Source: Psettodes erumei
Taxonomy: Eukaryota > Chordata > Actinopteri > Pleuronectiformes > Psettodidae
Direction of reading: 5' to 3'
Assembly (NCBI GenBank): GCA_016785225.1
Contig: JAFBJZ010000618.1
Coordinates: 206,501 to 270,500, forward strand
Length of the DNA stretch: 64,000 nt
The notes beneath the pieces are model-generated. The model was not told the origin of the DNA. It saw only the letters and a list, made by a program, of their open reading frames with translations, and ran no database searches. Made by a program: the position numbers and the translations under genes. Shown here piece after piece: positions 1 to 11,900 of this stretch (position 1 is the stretch's first letter; each line of letters starts with the position of its first letter).

Positions 1-479
1 GTTGTAGTTTCTTCAAAGTTGGTTATCTGACCGCAGTCGAGAAAATACTGTAACTTAACAGATGCCTTAGAAAAGTGAAAGTGAAGTTTGAGGCACATTT
101 TTGTACAAAACAAGGACTGTGGACTTTGTCCCCCATCATTCCGTGCATTAGGAAGGGTTGTCTTTAAGAATGACATTAAGGACAAGAGGAATTATTACAG
201 TAAGTAGTACCAATTTCACTGTTCATAAGAGTAGCTGAAAATCATTTTAAGACAGACTTAAAATGTGCAGCTATACTTTAATGTTGTCTTCATTCTCAAG
301 TCTCTTGAAAGAAAGATCAGGATGCAAGATTAAGTTAATGGCTGTTACAGTAAATGCTTAGAGCTGAGAAAATGTCAATGTAAAGAATTCAAAGTGGATC
401 CAGTGGATCTAGTGGATTTAGGGTGCTTTATTGGCAGAAGTGGGATATCCATGTATTCATTTGCTGGACCACTTATCCT
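1..479. other. Unassigned AT-rich DNA, inferred intron 1 of dact3-like gene
   Basis: I see no coding exon, RNA gene or recognisable repeat here. It lies downstream (in minus-strand sense) of the dact3-like exon donor at 1904, so it is inferred to be intron. The second DACT exon, which should encode a leucine-rich coiled coil, was not found in any frame on the minus strand. Confidence 0.4.
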
Positions 480-765
480 TTCAGCGTTGTGGGGGTGCTG
501 CAGTCAATCCTATCTGACATTCATTGAGGACAGGGTACACCCTGGAGAGGTCACCAGTCTATCACAGGACTGACACATAAAGATATCAACCATTCACACT
601 CACAGTCACTCACACAACTACGGGCAATTTAGAGTCACTAATCAACTTAACCTGCATGTTTTTCGTTGAGTGGGAGGAAGCCGGAGTACCTGGAGAAAAC
701 CCACACAAACACGGGGAGAACATGCAAACTCACCCAGAAAAAACCCCAGAAATCCTTTTCTATTA
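480..765 (+). repeat. Widespread fish interspersed repeat
   Basis: This stretch contains an ordered set of phrases I recognise from many fish genomes: a 'gtacaccctgga...aggtc' block, 'acgggcaatttagagtcac', then 'gtgggaggaagccggagtac' and 'gggagaacatgcaaactca'. The order and spacing match the usual repeat, with scattered substitutions. I cannot recall its formal family name and see no coding capacity. The open frames across it are accidental. Confidence 0.7.
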
Positions 766-1898
766 AGGCTGCCATATTGCATCACCATGTTTCTACAGCC
801 GGCCAGAATGGACAAACCAAACACTGGCTCTTTAAATACTTTACATTTACAATACATTTATATTTTGCCTCTATGGAGAAAGTATTCAGTTGGTTGCAAT
901 CTGAACCCTTACTGCTACATATAACTAAATCCCACACAGTGATCTTTTGAAGTTAATCTATTGGTTAATGTACTTTTGTTCCAAATCACTCCTTCCAAAC
1001 AAATATTCAGTTGGTCATGGATAAAGGACAGGTGGTTAAGATGTTCTGTGCTGATGCCTTTGGATTTGTTTTTGTTTTTCAAATTGTATGACCATGAAAT
1101 ATGCTACAAGTGAAACGATTATAGTGGCTTCCCAACTCTGGTCCTTAAGTCTTCCATGGAAAAAATTCCTAACATTGCAGGTATCCATCAATCAAAGTCA
1201 AAGTTAACAACCCTTCGGTCGTACAGTTAGTCTTAATGCCATTTAATTGTGTCGTGGTTTAGGAAATATAACAACGGTCTACTTAAAATTACCAGATAAA
1301 AAGACATAACATATATAAAGAGTGACATTTGCCAAATTCACAAGTATATGTCATCAAATGCTAAATTTAGCGGGTGCCTGAAAATCCAAAACTCTGTCTT
1401 CTGGGCCTGTCTTTCATATCCATAAGCATCATCTGCTGAGGACAATTATTCTGATGAGAAACAGGCCATGCAGACAGTGGAGCTACCAAAGAATAGGTTC
1501 TGTTATGCTTTTTTCCAGTGCCAACATATTAAAACTGCTCATGTGAAAACACTGATGAGGTCATGTAGAGTGAGGCAGTGTTCCAAGAGGAAACACAGAG
1601 GCGGTGCCATACTGTATTTAGTCCCATAGCAAATGCAAAAATTGCCTGTACTAGTAACCCCCCACCCTCTACAAAATAAATGGAATAAAATAAAATAAAA
1701 ACACCACCAACACACACAAACTGAGCACACAGGCAAAGTCATATCTGACAACAAAAGACAGGTCCAATTCTTTATATACAAAGCTTCAAAATCCCATGGC
1801 GCACGTCACGCTACACTTTAATCATCATTCCTTTACCTCAACAATAGCAGGACACTGATATTTTTACCAACTCCAATACCAAAGAATCACCATTTCGG
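766..1898. other. Inferred intron 1 of dact3-like gene, nothing else seen
   Basis: AT-rich single-copy-looking sequence between the repeat on the left and the splice donor of the dact3-like exon on the right. Short open frames on both strands show no recognisable domain. Confidence 0.4.
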
Positions 1899-1904
1899 AC
1901 TTAC

Positions 1905-2159
1905 AGTTTGGAGCCCGAGGCCATATTCATCCGACGCGTTGCCGTTTGGTGCGTCCAGGGTGCAACGTGCCGATTGTAGAGCTCCCCAAGGCGGACGCCC
2001 AGGAACAGGAGTGTCCCCGAGGCAGAGAGCGGTTAGCACTCTGCATTCTTGCCTCTGTTTTAGCAGGTCCAGCTCACACAAGCCGGCCAGACTGGCCTCC
2101 AGCCGTTCTTTATTTCGACTGCGCTCCGCTTTCATGGGCAGAGAGAACGCCGGGAACAT
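1905..2159 (-). CDS. dact3: Dapper/DACT3-like protein, first coding exon (partial gene)
   Basis: The exon encodes 85 residues from the ATG at 2159-2157 to a phase-0 end at 1905, followed on the minus strand by a perfect donor GTAAGT (1904-1899). The peptide begins MFPAFSLP and continues with ERLEASLAGLCELDLLKQRQ, then ECRVLTALCLG. This matches my recollection of the N-terminus of vertebrate DACT3, which starts with an AFS-P motif and has a SLAGLCEL...RQE.RV..AL helix, better than DACT1 or DACT2. Dapper proteins bind Dishevelled and modulate Wnt/planar-polarity and TGF-beta signalling in the cytoplasm. An in-frame ATG at 2195 would add 12 residues; I prefer 2159 because DACT3 begins there. The remaining exons lie left of the window. 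Which teleost copy this is (dact3a, dact3b or dact4) cannot be decided here. Confidence 0.7.
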
Positions 2160-2400
2160 GACTCCAAAAGAACCTGGTCGTTCTTGTAAGGACATATCCT
2201 CTCCTTTGACTTTCAAAACAAACGGGGGATTAATAATTCCAGCGAAGGCTTGATGCACTCTTGTTTTTCTCAGGCTGCCTACAGCGAAACGGCTTCAGCT
2301 ACAGGTTTCAGTGGCTGAACACAAGCTGTTGGTCTCGAACCCATTTTCCCCTTCAGCCTGCATTCTGGTGTGCATTGTCACTTAGACAGCTGTTGGTGGA
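2160..2400 (-). promoter_or_regulatory. 5' UTR/proximal promoter region of dact3-like gene
   Basis: The sequence immediately upstream of the DACT3-like start codon keeps open frame to 2258 but shows no conserved protein sequence beyond the exon, so it is most likely 5' UTR and promoter. CpG dinucleotides are denser from about 1920 to 2290 than in the flanks. I see no clear TATA box. The transcription start is not determinable from sequence alone. Confidence 0.35.
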
Positions 2401-2450
2401 GCCTATGCAGGGGCGTAACTATGGTATTAACTTTTTTCTTTTTTTCTCTC

Positions 2451-2484
2451 GTGTGTGTGTGTGTGTGTGTGTGGGGGGGGGGGG
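2451..2484. repeat. (GT)n then poly-G microsatellite
   Basis: About eleven GT units followed directly by a run of about 12 G. Likely length-polymorphic. Confidence 0.9.
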
Positions 2485-3539
2485 CACACCACATGAGCCC
2501 TCCCCGAGAATTGCGTTTCCCACAACTCTATGATATTTACAGCAAACTGTCTGAAAAAACAACCTTCTTATATCCAAGCAACTCCCTCCATTTCACCTGC
2601 CAATTTACCAATTTACTTTTTAACTAGATAAATAGTAAATAACACTAGACAGAGCAGTTGACAGGGTTAATTAAAAACCAGACATATTTAAAATATTTTC
2701 TACTATATATCTGGGGGGTTAGATTGGCACTGTCCCAATACTGGGCAGGGACAAGACCACCCCAAAGAATGCCTCTTTATGCCCTCGAACCTATGAAAGA
2801 ATGTAGCTTTTTGCTGACTGAGAAACCCACAATCCACAGAAGCCACAGTAGCCTCACAGTCCTCTAATGCTAAGCTCAATAAAATGTAAATCAGAATGTT
2901 CATAACTCATCCATAATGTAAAGAGTGGCAGAATATAGATATGTGTGATCTATGATAGTGAGACTGTAATGCTCTTTCCTCTGATTGATTCCAGTCAATG
3001 AAGTATAAAAATTTAGAGGCACAGGCCTTGAGAAAGAAATGGAGGCTGTGTGAGGGGATACGAATCTGTACACACAGAACATACTGCAGATCTGTGTGTG
3101 TGTTTGTATTCTGTACATACATGTGTACAGTATATACTACATTTACCTGTGGCACATCATTACTGACCACAAAATGTGCCTTTATTAAATGAGGGCAAAC
3201 ATTCTCTAATATGAACTCCAGGGAAACTCTTCACCAGTCGGAGGTACAGTATGAAAGGTAAGCATGCCACCCAGTGGTTATGACAATTAACTACTTTACA
3301 GAGCAGTGTAATACAGTTTATTAAATAAAATCTTCCAGTGCAAAATAAAGGTTCCTCATTTATGCCAAATAATTGTTCCTCCTTGCATGCATGAGCATGT
3401 GTACACATATAGAATATTCTAAATACAACATTTACTGAAAAGTGTGGATGACATCTATTTGAGTTTTGATTTCCAACGTAATGTGGAGAGACTAGAATAA
3501 TATTGATCTAAAATACAGTCACTGGAAATATAAGAATGA
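2485..3539. other. Unassigned AT-rich DNA
   Basis: No gene or repeat recognised. Several short frames on both strands lack any known motif. Confidence 0.4.
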
Positions 3540-3559
3540 ATGACTAACGCTGTCACTCA

Positions 3560-4195
3560 TCCACCCATTCCCATTAATGGTGTGACAAGGGGGTGCGTGA
3601 CCAGCTTCAAATTCCTGGGGATCCATATCTCACAGGACCTCTCCTGGACAACTAACTGCTCCAACCTGGTCAAGAAGGCTCACCCGCACCTCTTCCTCTT
3701 GAGGAAAACCACCTCTTTTCAAACATCCTGGTGAAATTCTACCACTGCACCATCGAGAGCATCCTTACCAACTGTTTTACAGTCTGGTATGGGAATTGTT
3801 CTGTCTCGGACCAGAAAGCGATGCAGAGGGTGGTCAAAACCGCTCAGAGCATCACTGGAGCTTCACTTCCTGCCATTAACAACATCTACAGGAAGCAATA
3901 GGAGGGTCAGGAGAGCAACTAACATCATAAAGGACACCAACTACCCAGTGCACAGACTGTTTGCCCTCCTGCCCTCTGGGAGGTGCTACAGGAGTCTCTG
4001 AACAAGAACTGGACTAATTCCCACTACCTCCTTGCACTACTGTACATACTGTAATTATACTGGACTTATTACCCGCTACCTCCTTGCACTTATGTACATA
4101 CTGTAAATCATAATCACATCTGTATAGTTTTAACCTGTTATAGTCTGTACATACCTATAGCAACAACATACTTATTCATTTCACACTGTAGCATC
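3560..4195 (+). pseudogene. L2-like LINE reverse transcriptase 3' end (decayed)
   Basis: Conceptual translation in shifting frames reads the C-terminal part of an L2/CR1-group LINE polyprotein. Seen are SFKFLGIHISQDLSW, a KKAHPHLFLLRK helix, 'TIESILT', then 'SITGASLPAINNIYRKQ', 'ATNIIKDTNYPVHRLFALLP' and SGRCYRSL. At least two frameshifts (near 3725 and 3900) and stops break the frame. A related copy sits on the other strand at 36.3-38.0 kb. It is 5'-truncated, with an AT-rich 3' UTR to about 4195. The clade assignment is from memory. Confidence 0.7.
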
Positions 4196-4199
4196 AAAT

Positions 4200-4500
4200 A
4201 TTTATTCATTGTCACTCCTCAGAGCATATTTAAAAAGAGAAAGAGACCAAATCCCCTTTCCCCCTTTTTTTGTATTTGTATATAAAAATATTATATTAGT
4301 GTAGTATAGTGCAGTGATAAGCATGCTTGATTTGTGTAGATCACCAAGCAAGCAGAGTGAAGGAGGAGCAGGGATAGGGTACCCTAAACACACAGAGAGG
4401 TCTTTGCATATCTTCTGCCAAAACTTATTCACTAGAGTGCACTGCCACAGAGAATGCAGGTAGTGGTCTGGGACACCATGTGTACAATGCAGGGAGGTTG
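4200..4500 (-). pseudogene. L1-like LINE ORF2 C-terminal fragment
   Basis: Minus-strand translation reads a stretch with 'DHYLHSLWQC', 'NKFWQKICKDLSVCLGY' and 'PSLCLLGD', which resembles the C-terminal cysteine/histidine region of fish L1 ORF2, where a C..C...H....C cluster precedes a W.....L..LG block. The complete L1 at 7.8-12.9 kb has the equivalent region at 12310-12390. It probably belongs to the same old minus-strand insertion as 5340-5830. Confidence 0.55.
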
Positions 4501-5156
4501 TGGAAAACTCCCTGCTGGATCCACGTCAACCTTGACGTAGCCACGCCCTTGCGTGCCGTGACTTTCTTCCTTGTTCATGGTTGATCGCCACGGACACATG
4601 TGTAGAGCAACTTCATCTCTGCATTAGCATTTGGTTTTGTTTGTGCGGATGTGTGTGTGTGCGTTAATGAGGATGTAAGTACACAATCCCTGTTTATATT
4701 TTATCTACCTTGCATCCTCTTTCAGTTCATTGTAAGTCCTGTAGTCTGGTAACTTTGTCGATTCCCTTCGTCTCGTGTGCATTGCAATGTTGTAGTACTG
4801 GTTACAGATATAGCTGTTAATATTCACATTTCTTAAGTTACTGATGCATGCATAGTCTGGATTTGAAGCACTTTTATAGTTTAATATGACTACAGTGTCT
4901 ATTTCGATGTTTATTTAAGGATTGAGGAGTTATTTGGATTAGTAAAAGTAGTTGGCCGTCATGCAGCGGTCACATGACCTAGCGTCTTTCTAGACTTGTT
5001 TGTATGTCATCTGCTTTACCATATATGTATATATTATATATCCAGAAGTCTGTACATAATGATGTATATTTGTTTATATGGTTGGTCGTTTGGTTTGTGC
5101 AGATTGTTCTATTGCACTGTATAGTGATCATATTTTTCTGTATACTTTATTTACAG

Positions 5157-5157
<1 letters not shown>
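4501..5157. other. Unassigned insert between two L1 fragments
   Basis: This block separates two minus-strand L1 ORF2 fragments. It contains a short CpG-richer part near 4500-4600, a small GT run near 4650 and AT-rich DNA. I do not recognise it. It may be a later insertion in the L1. Confidence 0.35.

Positions 5158-5202
<45 letters not shown>
5158..5202. repeat. (AC)n microsatellite
   Basis: About 22 uninterrupted AC units. Confidence 0.95.
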
Positions 5203-5339
5203 CTTTATCCCACCTTGATGCTGTTTGTAAAACAATAAATCTGTCAATCTCAGCAGAAGTTGCAGCTTTTCTCTGACCGGAATACATAGTCGGGGGGGGG
5301 GGTTCAACCAGTCATTAGTGTACACGTCCTTCACAGAGG

Positions 5340-5830
5340 TGCTAGAGTGTGCAAGACCCATTTTGAACAGGAGGAGTACAGTTAAATTTGGGGAGGTCAG
5401 ACAGTCTGGCAGAAATATTGATACCAAAATATCTAAGATTTCCTGGATGAAGTGGCACAGATGGTGAATTCTGGAAGTTGAAACTGATTGGGAGGACATT
5501 TGATTTACCCCAGTTAATGGAATACTCTGAAATTGTAGAGAACCTGTTACTAAGTTTATTGGTTTTGAGGAGAGAAACTTGAGGATTTTTGAGGAAAAAA
5601 TAATACATCATCTGCATAAAGACTTATTTTGTGGTCAAGATTAGTTGTTTGTATTCCCCTGATATTTTTATGTTGTCGAATAGCAGCTGCCAGTGGTTCC
5701 AGCCAGAGTAAACCTCTGTTAAGCCTGATTGGTGGCAATGGCATTGGAGGTGCACGGTGAATGATGTAAAACTTTTTTATCCAATATATAAAAGGAGTTA
5801 CCAAATCCAAATCTGTGTAATGTTACTAAA
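5340..5830 (-). pseudogene. L1-like LINE ORF2 reverse transcriptase fragment
   Basis: Minus-strand frames read an L1-type reverse transcriptase core. 'LEPLAAAIRQ' is followed by 'HKISLYADDVLFF' (the catalytic Y-A-D-D), then, after a frameshift, 'SLLKTNKLSNRFSTISEYSI', 'NWGKSNVLPIS' and 'LRYFGINIS'. The frame breaks near 5590, inside the aspartate-containing region. Homology fades left of about 5380. I infer it is part of the same insertion as the C-terminal piece at 4200-4500. Confidence 0.8.
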
Positions 5831-6118
5831 AGAAATTTCCATTTTGTTAAGTATCTGAGCACAGACTTAGCAGGTTAAATCAGATTCTAACTTTCCAAAA
5901 AGAAAGGATGGGAGAATTTGCCATTACCACTACTTATACAGAACATTAGGGAATGGAGAGAAAATCATCAAGGTGATTGGTATAATCCAATGAAAAAATA
6001 TCTTTGCTTCTGCTGTTCTATCAAAAAATACACCCTATTCAATAGTGAACTTTATGACTGGAAAAAAAACTGCAGTGAAAAATTCCTGAGAAAGGTCCAG
6101 CACATTCTAAGCACCTGA
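5831..6118. other. Unassigned sequence, possible L1 continuation
   Basis: Lies between the L1 RT fragment and the retroviral LTR. The first bases continue the L1 minus-strand frame. A 66-codon plus frame at 5918-6118 has no motif I recognise. It could be an inverted L1 part, but I cannot show this. Confidence 0.3.
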
Positions 6119-6449
6119 TGTTGTTTCTTGAATAGTGATTATCAGCTTCAAAACAAGCACCACAGGGTGCTCGGAGATGATTTGGGGCCAATGCAAATCA
6201 CTCTCCTGAAACAGCTCTGAGTACCCGCATATATAGTCAGGTCATTTATGTCTAAAACTAAGGTAAAACATACGGACACCCTCAGTCACAAGCAATCCCC
6301 TATGTGTGTTATGTGAGATAGTACAGGAGATTTCCATCCTTTACGGCCCCTCAACTTTCAAACTTGACCTTTGATCCTGGGGCCTCTAACTTAACCTCAA
6401 GATGTTTAAGAAGACACACACCACATATGGGATCTTGAGATACCACACA
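6119..6449 (-). repeat. Endogenous retrovirus 3' LTR
   Basis: A 331-bp segment bounded by TG...CA (minus strand TGTGTGGT...AACAACA). It is preceded on the minus strand by a polypurine tract GAAGGGGGGAAA (6461-6450), where the 3' LTR of a retrovirus should begin. A TATA-like TATATATG lies on the minus strand near 6240. No second LTR is present because the right end of the provirus is missing. The LTR boundaries rest on the TG/CA ends and the tract, not on a paired copy. Confidence 0.6.
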
Positions 6450-6461
6450 TTTCCCCCCTTC
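6450..6461 (-). other. Polypurine tract of the endogenous retrovirus
   Basis: GAAGGGGGGAAA on the minus strand immediately upstream of the inferred LTR start. This is the usual primer for plus-strand DNA synthesis in LTR retroelements. Confidence 0.6.
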
Positions 6462-7500
6462 GAAACTTACACAGAGTCTCGAAAAAGAGCAAAACATACA
6501 TGTTTACAATTGTGACAAATAACAATTCCTTCTACAGCATAACCTTAACAATACAACAACTTTATGGAGCGTGAGAGCGAAAAACCTGTCAGGCAACTAT
6601 CTTTCCTGAAATGTCCATCATACAATCTGGACAGGAAAATTCTCCCATGGCCCCTCTGCATCAGGTGACCACACATAGTACTCCAGCCAGAAGGAATTTT
6701 AACAGTTTGTAAAAGGATATGACTTAAACAAATACAGATGGAAACCTCAGTAAATAATATCAAAACAATGTCCAAATTGAGGCTGGTCAACCCATCATAC
6801 CTTCCAATGGACCTTTCCCTGCCTAGACCCAATATCCCTAAGCAAGAGAGAAAAAAGAAAACATCTGAGGTCCCAATATATTTGTCCAATACAGAAAACG
6901 TCATTCTCCAAACAATTTAAATAAACATATTAATTAATAAAAAAAAATTTAAGTGTAACTCACACAATAGAAGAAACTCAAAAACTAAATCAAATTATTA
7001 TAGATCACAGATTACCATACAATAGAGCAAAATCCAATACTATGCAAACATTTATATAAAAGAGAAGACATAAGATTGTATCTGCCTGCAGCTCCTCAGC
7101 AGGTGACTCTCAGTGTAGTGTCGATGGTATGTTAGATCTGAACATTTTATCGCAATGTCCTTGTTCGGAGTCCTCCAATCCATTCTTATTGTCCATGCTT
7201 GAGTGTCTGAATCCCTTCAACACATTGGGATGCCTGAACAACCATCCACCCTCACAGTGGTCTTCCCCTAATATCGTTCTGAAAGGACAGAAAAAAAACA
7301 CCAACCAGTATCTTTTGCAAACACAACAGATACAAATTGAAATATTAAATAAAACAGCACCCTATATGTATATGTGAAATTCACAGTTTCTTATAATTCC
7401 AAATTCTGAGATGTATTTTCCATTTCCCCCTTATATATACCACACTATATTAAAACTACTAAATACTAAGCAATAACAGAAATAAATGTTACAACTATAA
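6462..7500 (-). other. 3' internal region of endogenous retrovirus, non-coding or decayed
   Basis: Between the possible envelope tail (ending 7501) and the LTR. The longest minus frame (6904-6545, 119 codons) has no motif I recognise. The region is AT-rich with several stops and probably represents a long 3' untranslated segment or decayed accessory sequence. Confidence 0.35.
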
Positions 7501-7683
7501 TTAAATTGGATATTTCTCCACCAGTTCACCTTCTATAATCTCTTCCTCATCACCATCTGAGTCAGTCTTATGTAATAATGGCATCTGAACTTGATCTCCA
7601 GGCATCACCACTCCAACCCATCTCAGTATCATACCCTTTGCAAAGGTCAACAGCAGCGTAAAAAAACAAAACATCATACTCAA
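7501..7683 (-). pseudogene. Possible retroviral envelope C-terminal tail
   Basis: A minus frame of about 60 codons has a strongly hydrophobic N-terminal half (MMFCFFTLLLTFAKG), resembling a membrane-spanning segment, followed by an acidic tail (DSDGDEEEIIEGE) ending at a stop. Its position between integrase and the 3' LTR fits the end of env. The rest of an envelope gene is not present: on either side of the Penelope insertion only a short stretch separates integrase from this segment. Identification is by position and composition only. Confidence 0.35.
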
Positions 7684-7686
7684 TGA

Positions 7687-7696
7687 TAGAAGAACT
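7687..7696. repeat. Candidate target-site duplication of Penelope-like element (left)
   Basis: The decamer tagaagaact here is repeated at 13519-13528, directly flanking the Penelope-like material on both sides. Confidence 0.55.
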
Positions 7697-7804
7697 TTTT
7701 TACAAACACTGCATCCCTGTATATTTCAAATCCAGCAACACACTCAGGCAAAGACCGGTACATCCCAAAGACCGAGCACCACACATCCATAAAAGCAATC
7801 TGGT
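7697..7804 (+). pseudogene. Penelope-like element, left part (before L1 insertion)
   Basis: From 7701 a plus frame reads IPVYFKSSNTLRQRP and VHPKDRAPH up to KSNLV, typical of the segment between the reverse transcriptase and the GIY-YIG endonuclease of Penelope-like elements. The frame stops at the 14-bp duplication made by the L1 insertion and resumes at 12874. The element is strongly 5'-truncated, as is common for these elements: no reverse transcriptase is present. Confidence 0.8.
7791..7804. repeat. L1 target-site duplication, left copy
   Basis: aaaagcaatctggt, identical to 12860-12873. Confidence 0.9.
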
Positions 7805-7944
7805 TGGAGAGCCGGGTTTGGACATGGAGTGGTAGGCTGCGTTTGCATCAGAGCTCTTGATAGTCAAGTGTAAAACTCCCCAAAAACTCGAATAACTAAA
7901 GCTAGTAATCACACAGACCTTAATGTGACCGGGGAAAAGCTGGA

Positions 7945-8732
7945 ATGGGAAGGAAAACTCGACTCGCCCAGACTAAAAACATGACGACAGACGAAATGGA
8001 GGAATCACTAGCTGACCGTGAAATGGAGGAAGACGGCGGCCATGACACAACACACCTCACTGCAAGTGAGGTGGACAGGGGGTCAGACCTTGAAATCATC
8101 AGCAAGGAGATAAGGGATTTAAAAACAGAAATAAAAGATACCCTTTGCTCATTTGGTGAAATGCTGAGGAGCGACGTGAAAAAAGACTTGGATGGATGGA
8201 TTTCAAACAGGACATAAACCAACAACTTGCTAAAGTCGCCACTGAGCAGCAACTGCAGAGCAGCAAGATCAACGAGGCTGAGTCGTGGATTGAAAAGCTG
8301 GAACATGGGCACAGGAGGCAAAAAACGCTCTTATCATCTCACTGCAAGAGCAAAAAGCCCTGTAGGATAAATTAACTGATCTGGAATCCAGATTGAGGGG
8401 AAATAATCTCTGTATCTAGGGAGGGAGAAGAGGGCGAGTCTGTGACCAGGTTTGTTCAAGACCTGCTCAGATGTGAACTCCACCTGCCGGAAGATTTTAA
8501 CTTCAAAATTCAAAGAGCGCATCAGTCACTTGCACAGAAACCTACAGATGGAGCCCAGCCGAGACCCATCATTGTGAACTTTCTGGAATTCTCTACTAAA
8601 GAGAAAGTCCTGAGAGAGGCATGGAGAGAGAAAATACAGCTCTGGAACAAAGTCCTGTCATTTGACCACGATTACGCGACAGAGGCTGTGCAAAAGAGGT
8701 CTGGGTTACTTAATTTTCTCTTCATGTTCTAA
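7945..8732 (+). pseudogene. L1 ORF1 (RNA-binding chaperone), frameshifted
   Basis: Begins MGRKTRLAQTKNMTTDEMEE. An acidic N-terminal part leads into a coiled-coil region (about 8060-8340, heptads with 'EIISKEIRDLKTEIKDTL'), then an RRM-like L1 ORF1 domain reading 'TRFVQDLLRCELHLPEDF', 'KIQRAHQSLAQKP', 'PIIVNFLEFSTKEKVLREAW'. Frameshifts occur near 8200, 8320 and 8410. The usual C-terminal domain after the RRM is missing, and the frame ends in unrelated residues at 8732. In intact L1s this protein coats the element RNA and assists target-primed reverse transcription. Confidence 0.8.
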
Positions 8733-8980
8733 TGTTGGACTCATTTAGAATGATTACAATCCTCACTGTAGGACCTGTCATTTCTAAGTTAGGCCCCTCT
8801 TTATCTAAGGGGGTTTTCCCTAGATCCACCGATAGGATCAGATCGTGGGAGGACGGAACAATCCTCTTCTGTTTGGAAGTTCATGTTTCACATTATATTT
8901 GATCTGTTTGTTACATGTGACCGTTTTGGCATTGTTAGTCGGGCTACTGATGTTTTCTTTTGTCTTTATTACTGTAAGTG

Positions 8981-11900
8981 ATGCAGAGTAACAATGTGAG
9001 AATAGCGTCCTTAAATGTGAATGTGTTAAACAATGTGATTAAAAGAGGAAAAGTAATGGCAAAAATTAGGAAAGAAAAAATTTAAGTGATATATTTACAA
9101 GAAACATTTAACTCAGCAAGAACATGCTTAACTTTGGAAAAAATTTTGATTTAAAAATACCTTTTTCAGTTCATTTAAGAAAGATTCCTAAGAGAGGAGT
9201 CATATTAATTTCCAACTCTGTCAATTTTGAACTCATCAAAGAAATAAATGACAAAGAAGGGAGATATGTAATTGCAAACGGGAAATTGGATAATCATTTA
9301 GTTATTTTGGTCAATGTCTATGTGCCACCTAACTCTGATAGAACATTTTTGAAATTACTGTTTGAGATCATAGCCCAGGAAAATTAAGGAATTCTAATAT
9401 GTGCGGGGGATTTCAACATGACTCTGAATGCTAAACTGGACACAACTAATAAAAAGAGAACTAAGACTCATCTATCGAAACTTGTCAACACCTCTCTAGC
9501 TGAATTGGGGATGTTCGATGTTTGGAGAGAACTCAATCTGTTAGAGAAGGACTACATGCATTATTCTGCTCCACACTTGGAGTACTCCAGAAAATACATA
9601 TTTTTTATGAACACAATAGACAGATATAGAGTAAAGGAATGTAAAATAGGGGGTAACTGACTTATCTGACCACAGCATTATTCACCTCAATATTCATCTA
9701 ACTAGGACAAATAAAAATACACTCTGGAGATTAAATGTGGGTATGCTGAATAACCAGAAAATACAGGAGGAGGTTAAGAAAGAAATTAAATGCTGCATAG
9801 AGGACAACTTAGACAGCCCAGTGGATCATACCATACTTTGGGATACAGTACAAGCTGTAATGAGAGGGAGGTTAATAGCGAGGGCAGCTTACCAAAAAAA
9901 GACTAGAGAAGAAGACTATAACAAATTGGTTAAACAATTATTAATACTGGAACAGCAACATAAAAATAAAAAAAGATGATCCAGCTTTACAACAAATAGT
10001 CAATGTGAGACAGCAGATAGATAACAACCCAAGTCAAGAAAAAAAAATGAAGATTCACTAAACAGACCTATTATGAATCTGGATCTAAAGCAACTAAATA
10101 TTTGGCAAGAAGACTTAAGGTCCAGCAAGCTTTTCACACAATATATAAGATTAGAGACCCTGTAACAAAACAATTACTATTTGAGCCTGAAGAAATAGAA
10201 AGGGGTTTTAAAGATTACTATGAAAACTTATACACCCAACCCACAGCAAGAAGAGAGTGCAAAATGAAAGAATTGCTTGATTCCTTGGACTTGCCTGCTA
10301 TTGGAAAAGAGCAAAATACAAAAATAATTTCCAGCATCACGAAAAAAGAACTAGATGCCGCAATTCGTAGATTAAAATCAAACAAAACGCCAGGTAGTGA
10401 TGGATTCCTCAGTGAGTGGTATAAAACATTTAGGGAGGAATTAATCCCGCTACTTCTGAATTCCTTCAATCAGACTCTGACAGAGGGCAAACTGCCTCCC
10501 TCTAGGAAAGAGGCTATAATCTCAGTTATTCCAAAGCAAGGTAAAAAATAAAGAACTCTGCAAATCCTATAGACCTGTTTCAATCCTAAATGTGGCTTAT
10601 AAGATTCTTACTTCAATAATTTCTAAAAGATTCGAAAATTTTATGTCTGACTTGATAGATGAAGATCAGTCAGGTTTTATGACAGGTAGGCAGACTCAGG
10701 ATAACATCAAATGTATTCTCCACATAATAGATCAGATCCAAAGACAAGGCCTGTGAGCAGTTCTTGTGAGCCTCGACGCAGAAAAGGCCTTTGACTGTGT
10801 CAATTGAAGGTTTCTGTATCAGGTTTTGGGAAAACTAGGGATTCATTAACAAATTATACAATGCATCCAAGGCCTCTACCAAGAACCAACAGTGAGGATA
10901 AAAATTAATGGACACCTAACTGACAGATTTATTTTATAGCGAAGAACTCAACAAGGATGTTGTTTTAGCCCTATCTTGTTTGCTATATTTATCGAACTGC
11001 TGGCACAATTGATCAGACAAAGTAACAACCTAAAAGGAATCCATATAGGACCACAGGAGTATTGGATAGGGCTCTTCGCTGATGATGTTATTGTGGCTCT
11101 TCAAGGCCCAGATAGAAGATTTCCTAATTTGGTGTCGATATTAGAAGATTATGGCAAATACTAAGACTATAAATTAAACATAGCAAAAACACAAAGTCTT
11201 GCACTGAATTATTCCCCAGGCCGAGAAATTAGAGAAAAATATAAAATAAAATGGAATTCCAAAGTAATTAAATACCTGGGTGTGGTATTGGCAAAAGACC
11301 ACATTAAATCTTGTTTGAAATTAATTATAAAAACATTAACAATAATATCAAGACAGATATCGGGCAGTGGTCTGCTTTTAACATGGACTAAAAATGAATG
11401 TGGTACCGAGACTGTTATATCTTTTCCAATCCATCACACAGATAATTCCAGAAATACAATTCAGACACTGGGATAAACTTATATCTAGATTTATCTGGGC
11501 TGGTAGAAGATCGAGGGCCAGGTATAAGACACTTCAATTAACAAAAGAAGAGGGGGGCTGTTCTTGCAAGTAAAGTTCCTGGTTTCTACATGCTGCCCTC
11601 TATATCAGGCAAGATGGAAAGACATAGAGGCCAAGATGGAAAGTTTCCAGTTTCAGGCAATATTGGAAGCAAACATAGGAAAGAAATTGGCTCAACAAAG
11701 CAAAAATGAAATTATTAAACAAACATTGACAATATGGAACAAGATGGTAAAAGAATACAATATGGAGGGAGACATCCAATTATTAATTTGGCCTGCTCTA
11801 GATCCCAGATTCAAACCAGGAATCAGTGATGCTGGATTCAGGCGATGGTGGGACATGGGCATCACAGCAGTATGCACAATAACTCATAGAGGGCTCTTAA

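Noticed and set aside
1939..2253. 104-codon plus frame opposite the dact3-like exon
   Set aside because: It is the antisense shadow of a real coding exon and has no recognisable motif.
5918..6118. 66-codon plus frame as a gene or inverted L1 part
   Set aside because: No motif could be matched to L1 ORF2 in either orientation. It is left as unassigned sequence.
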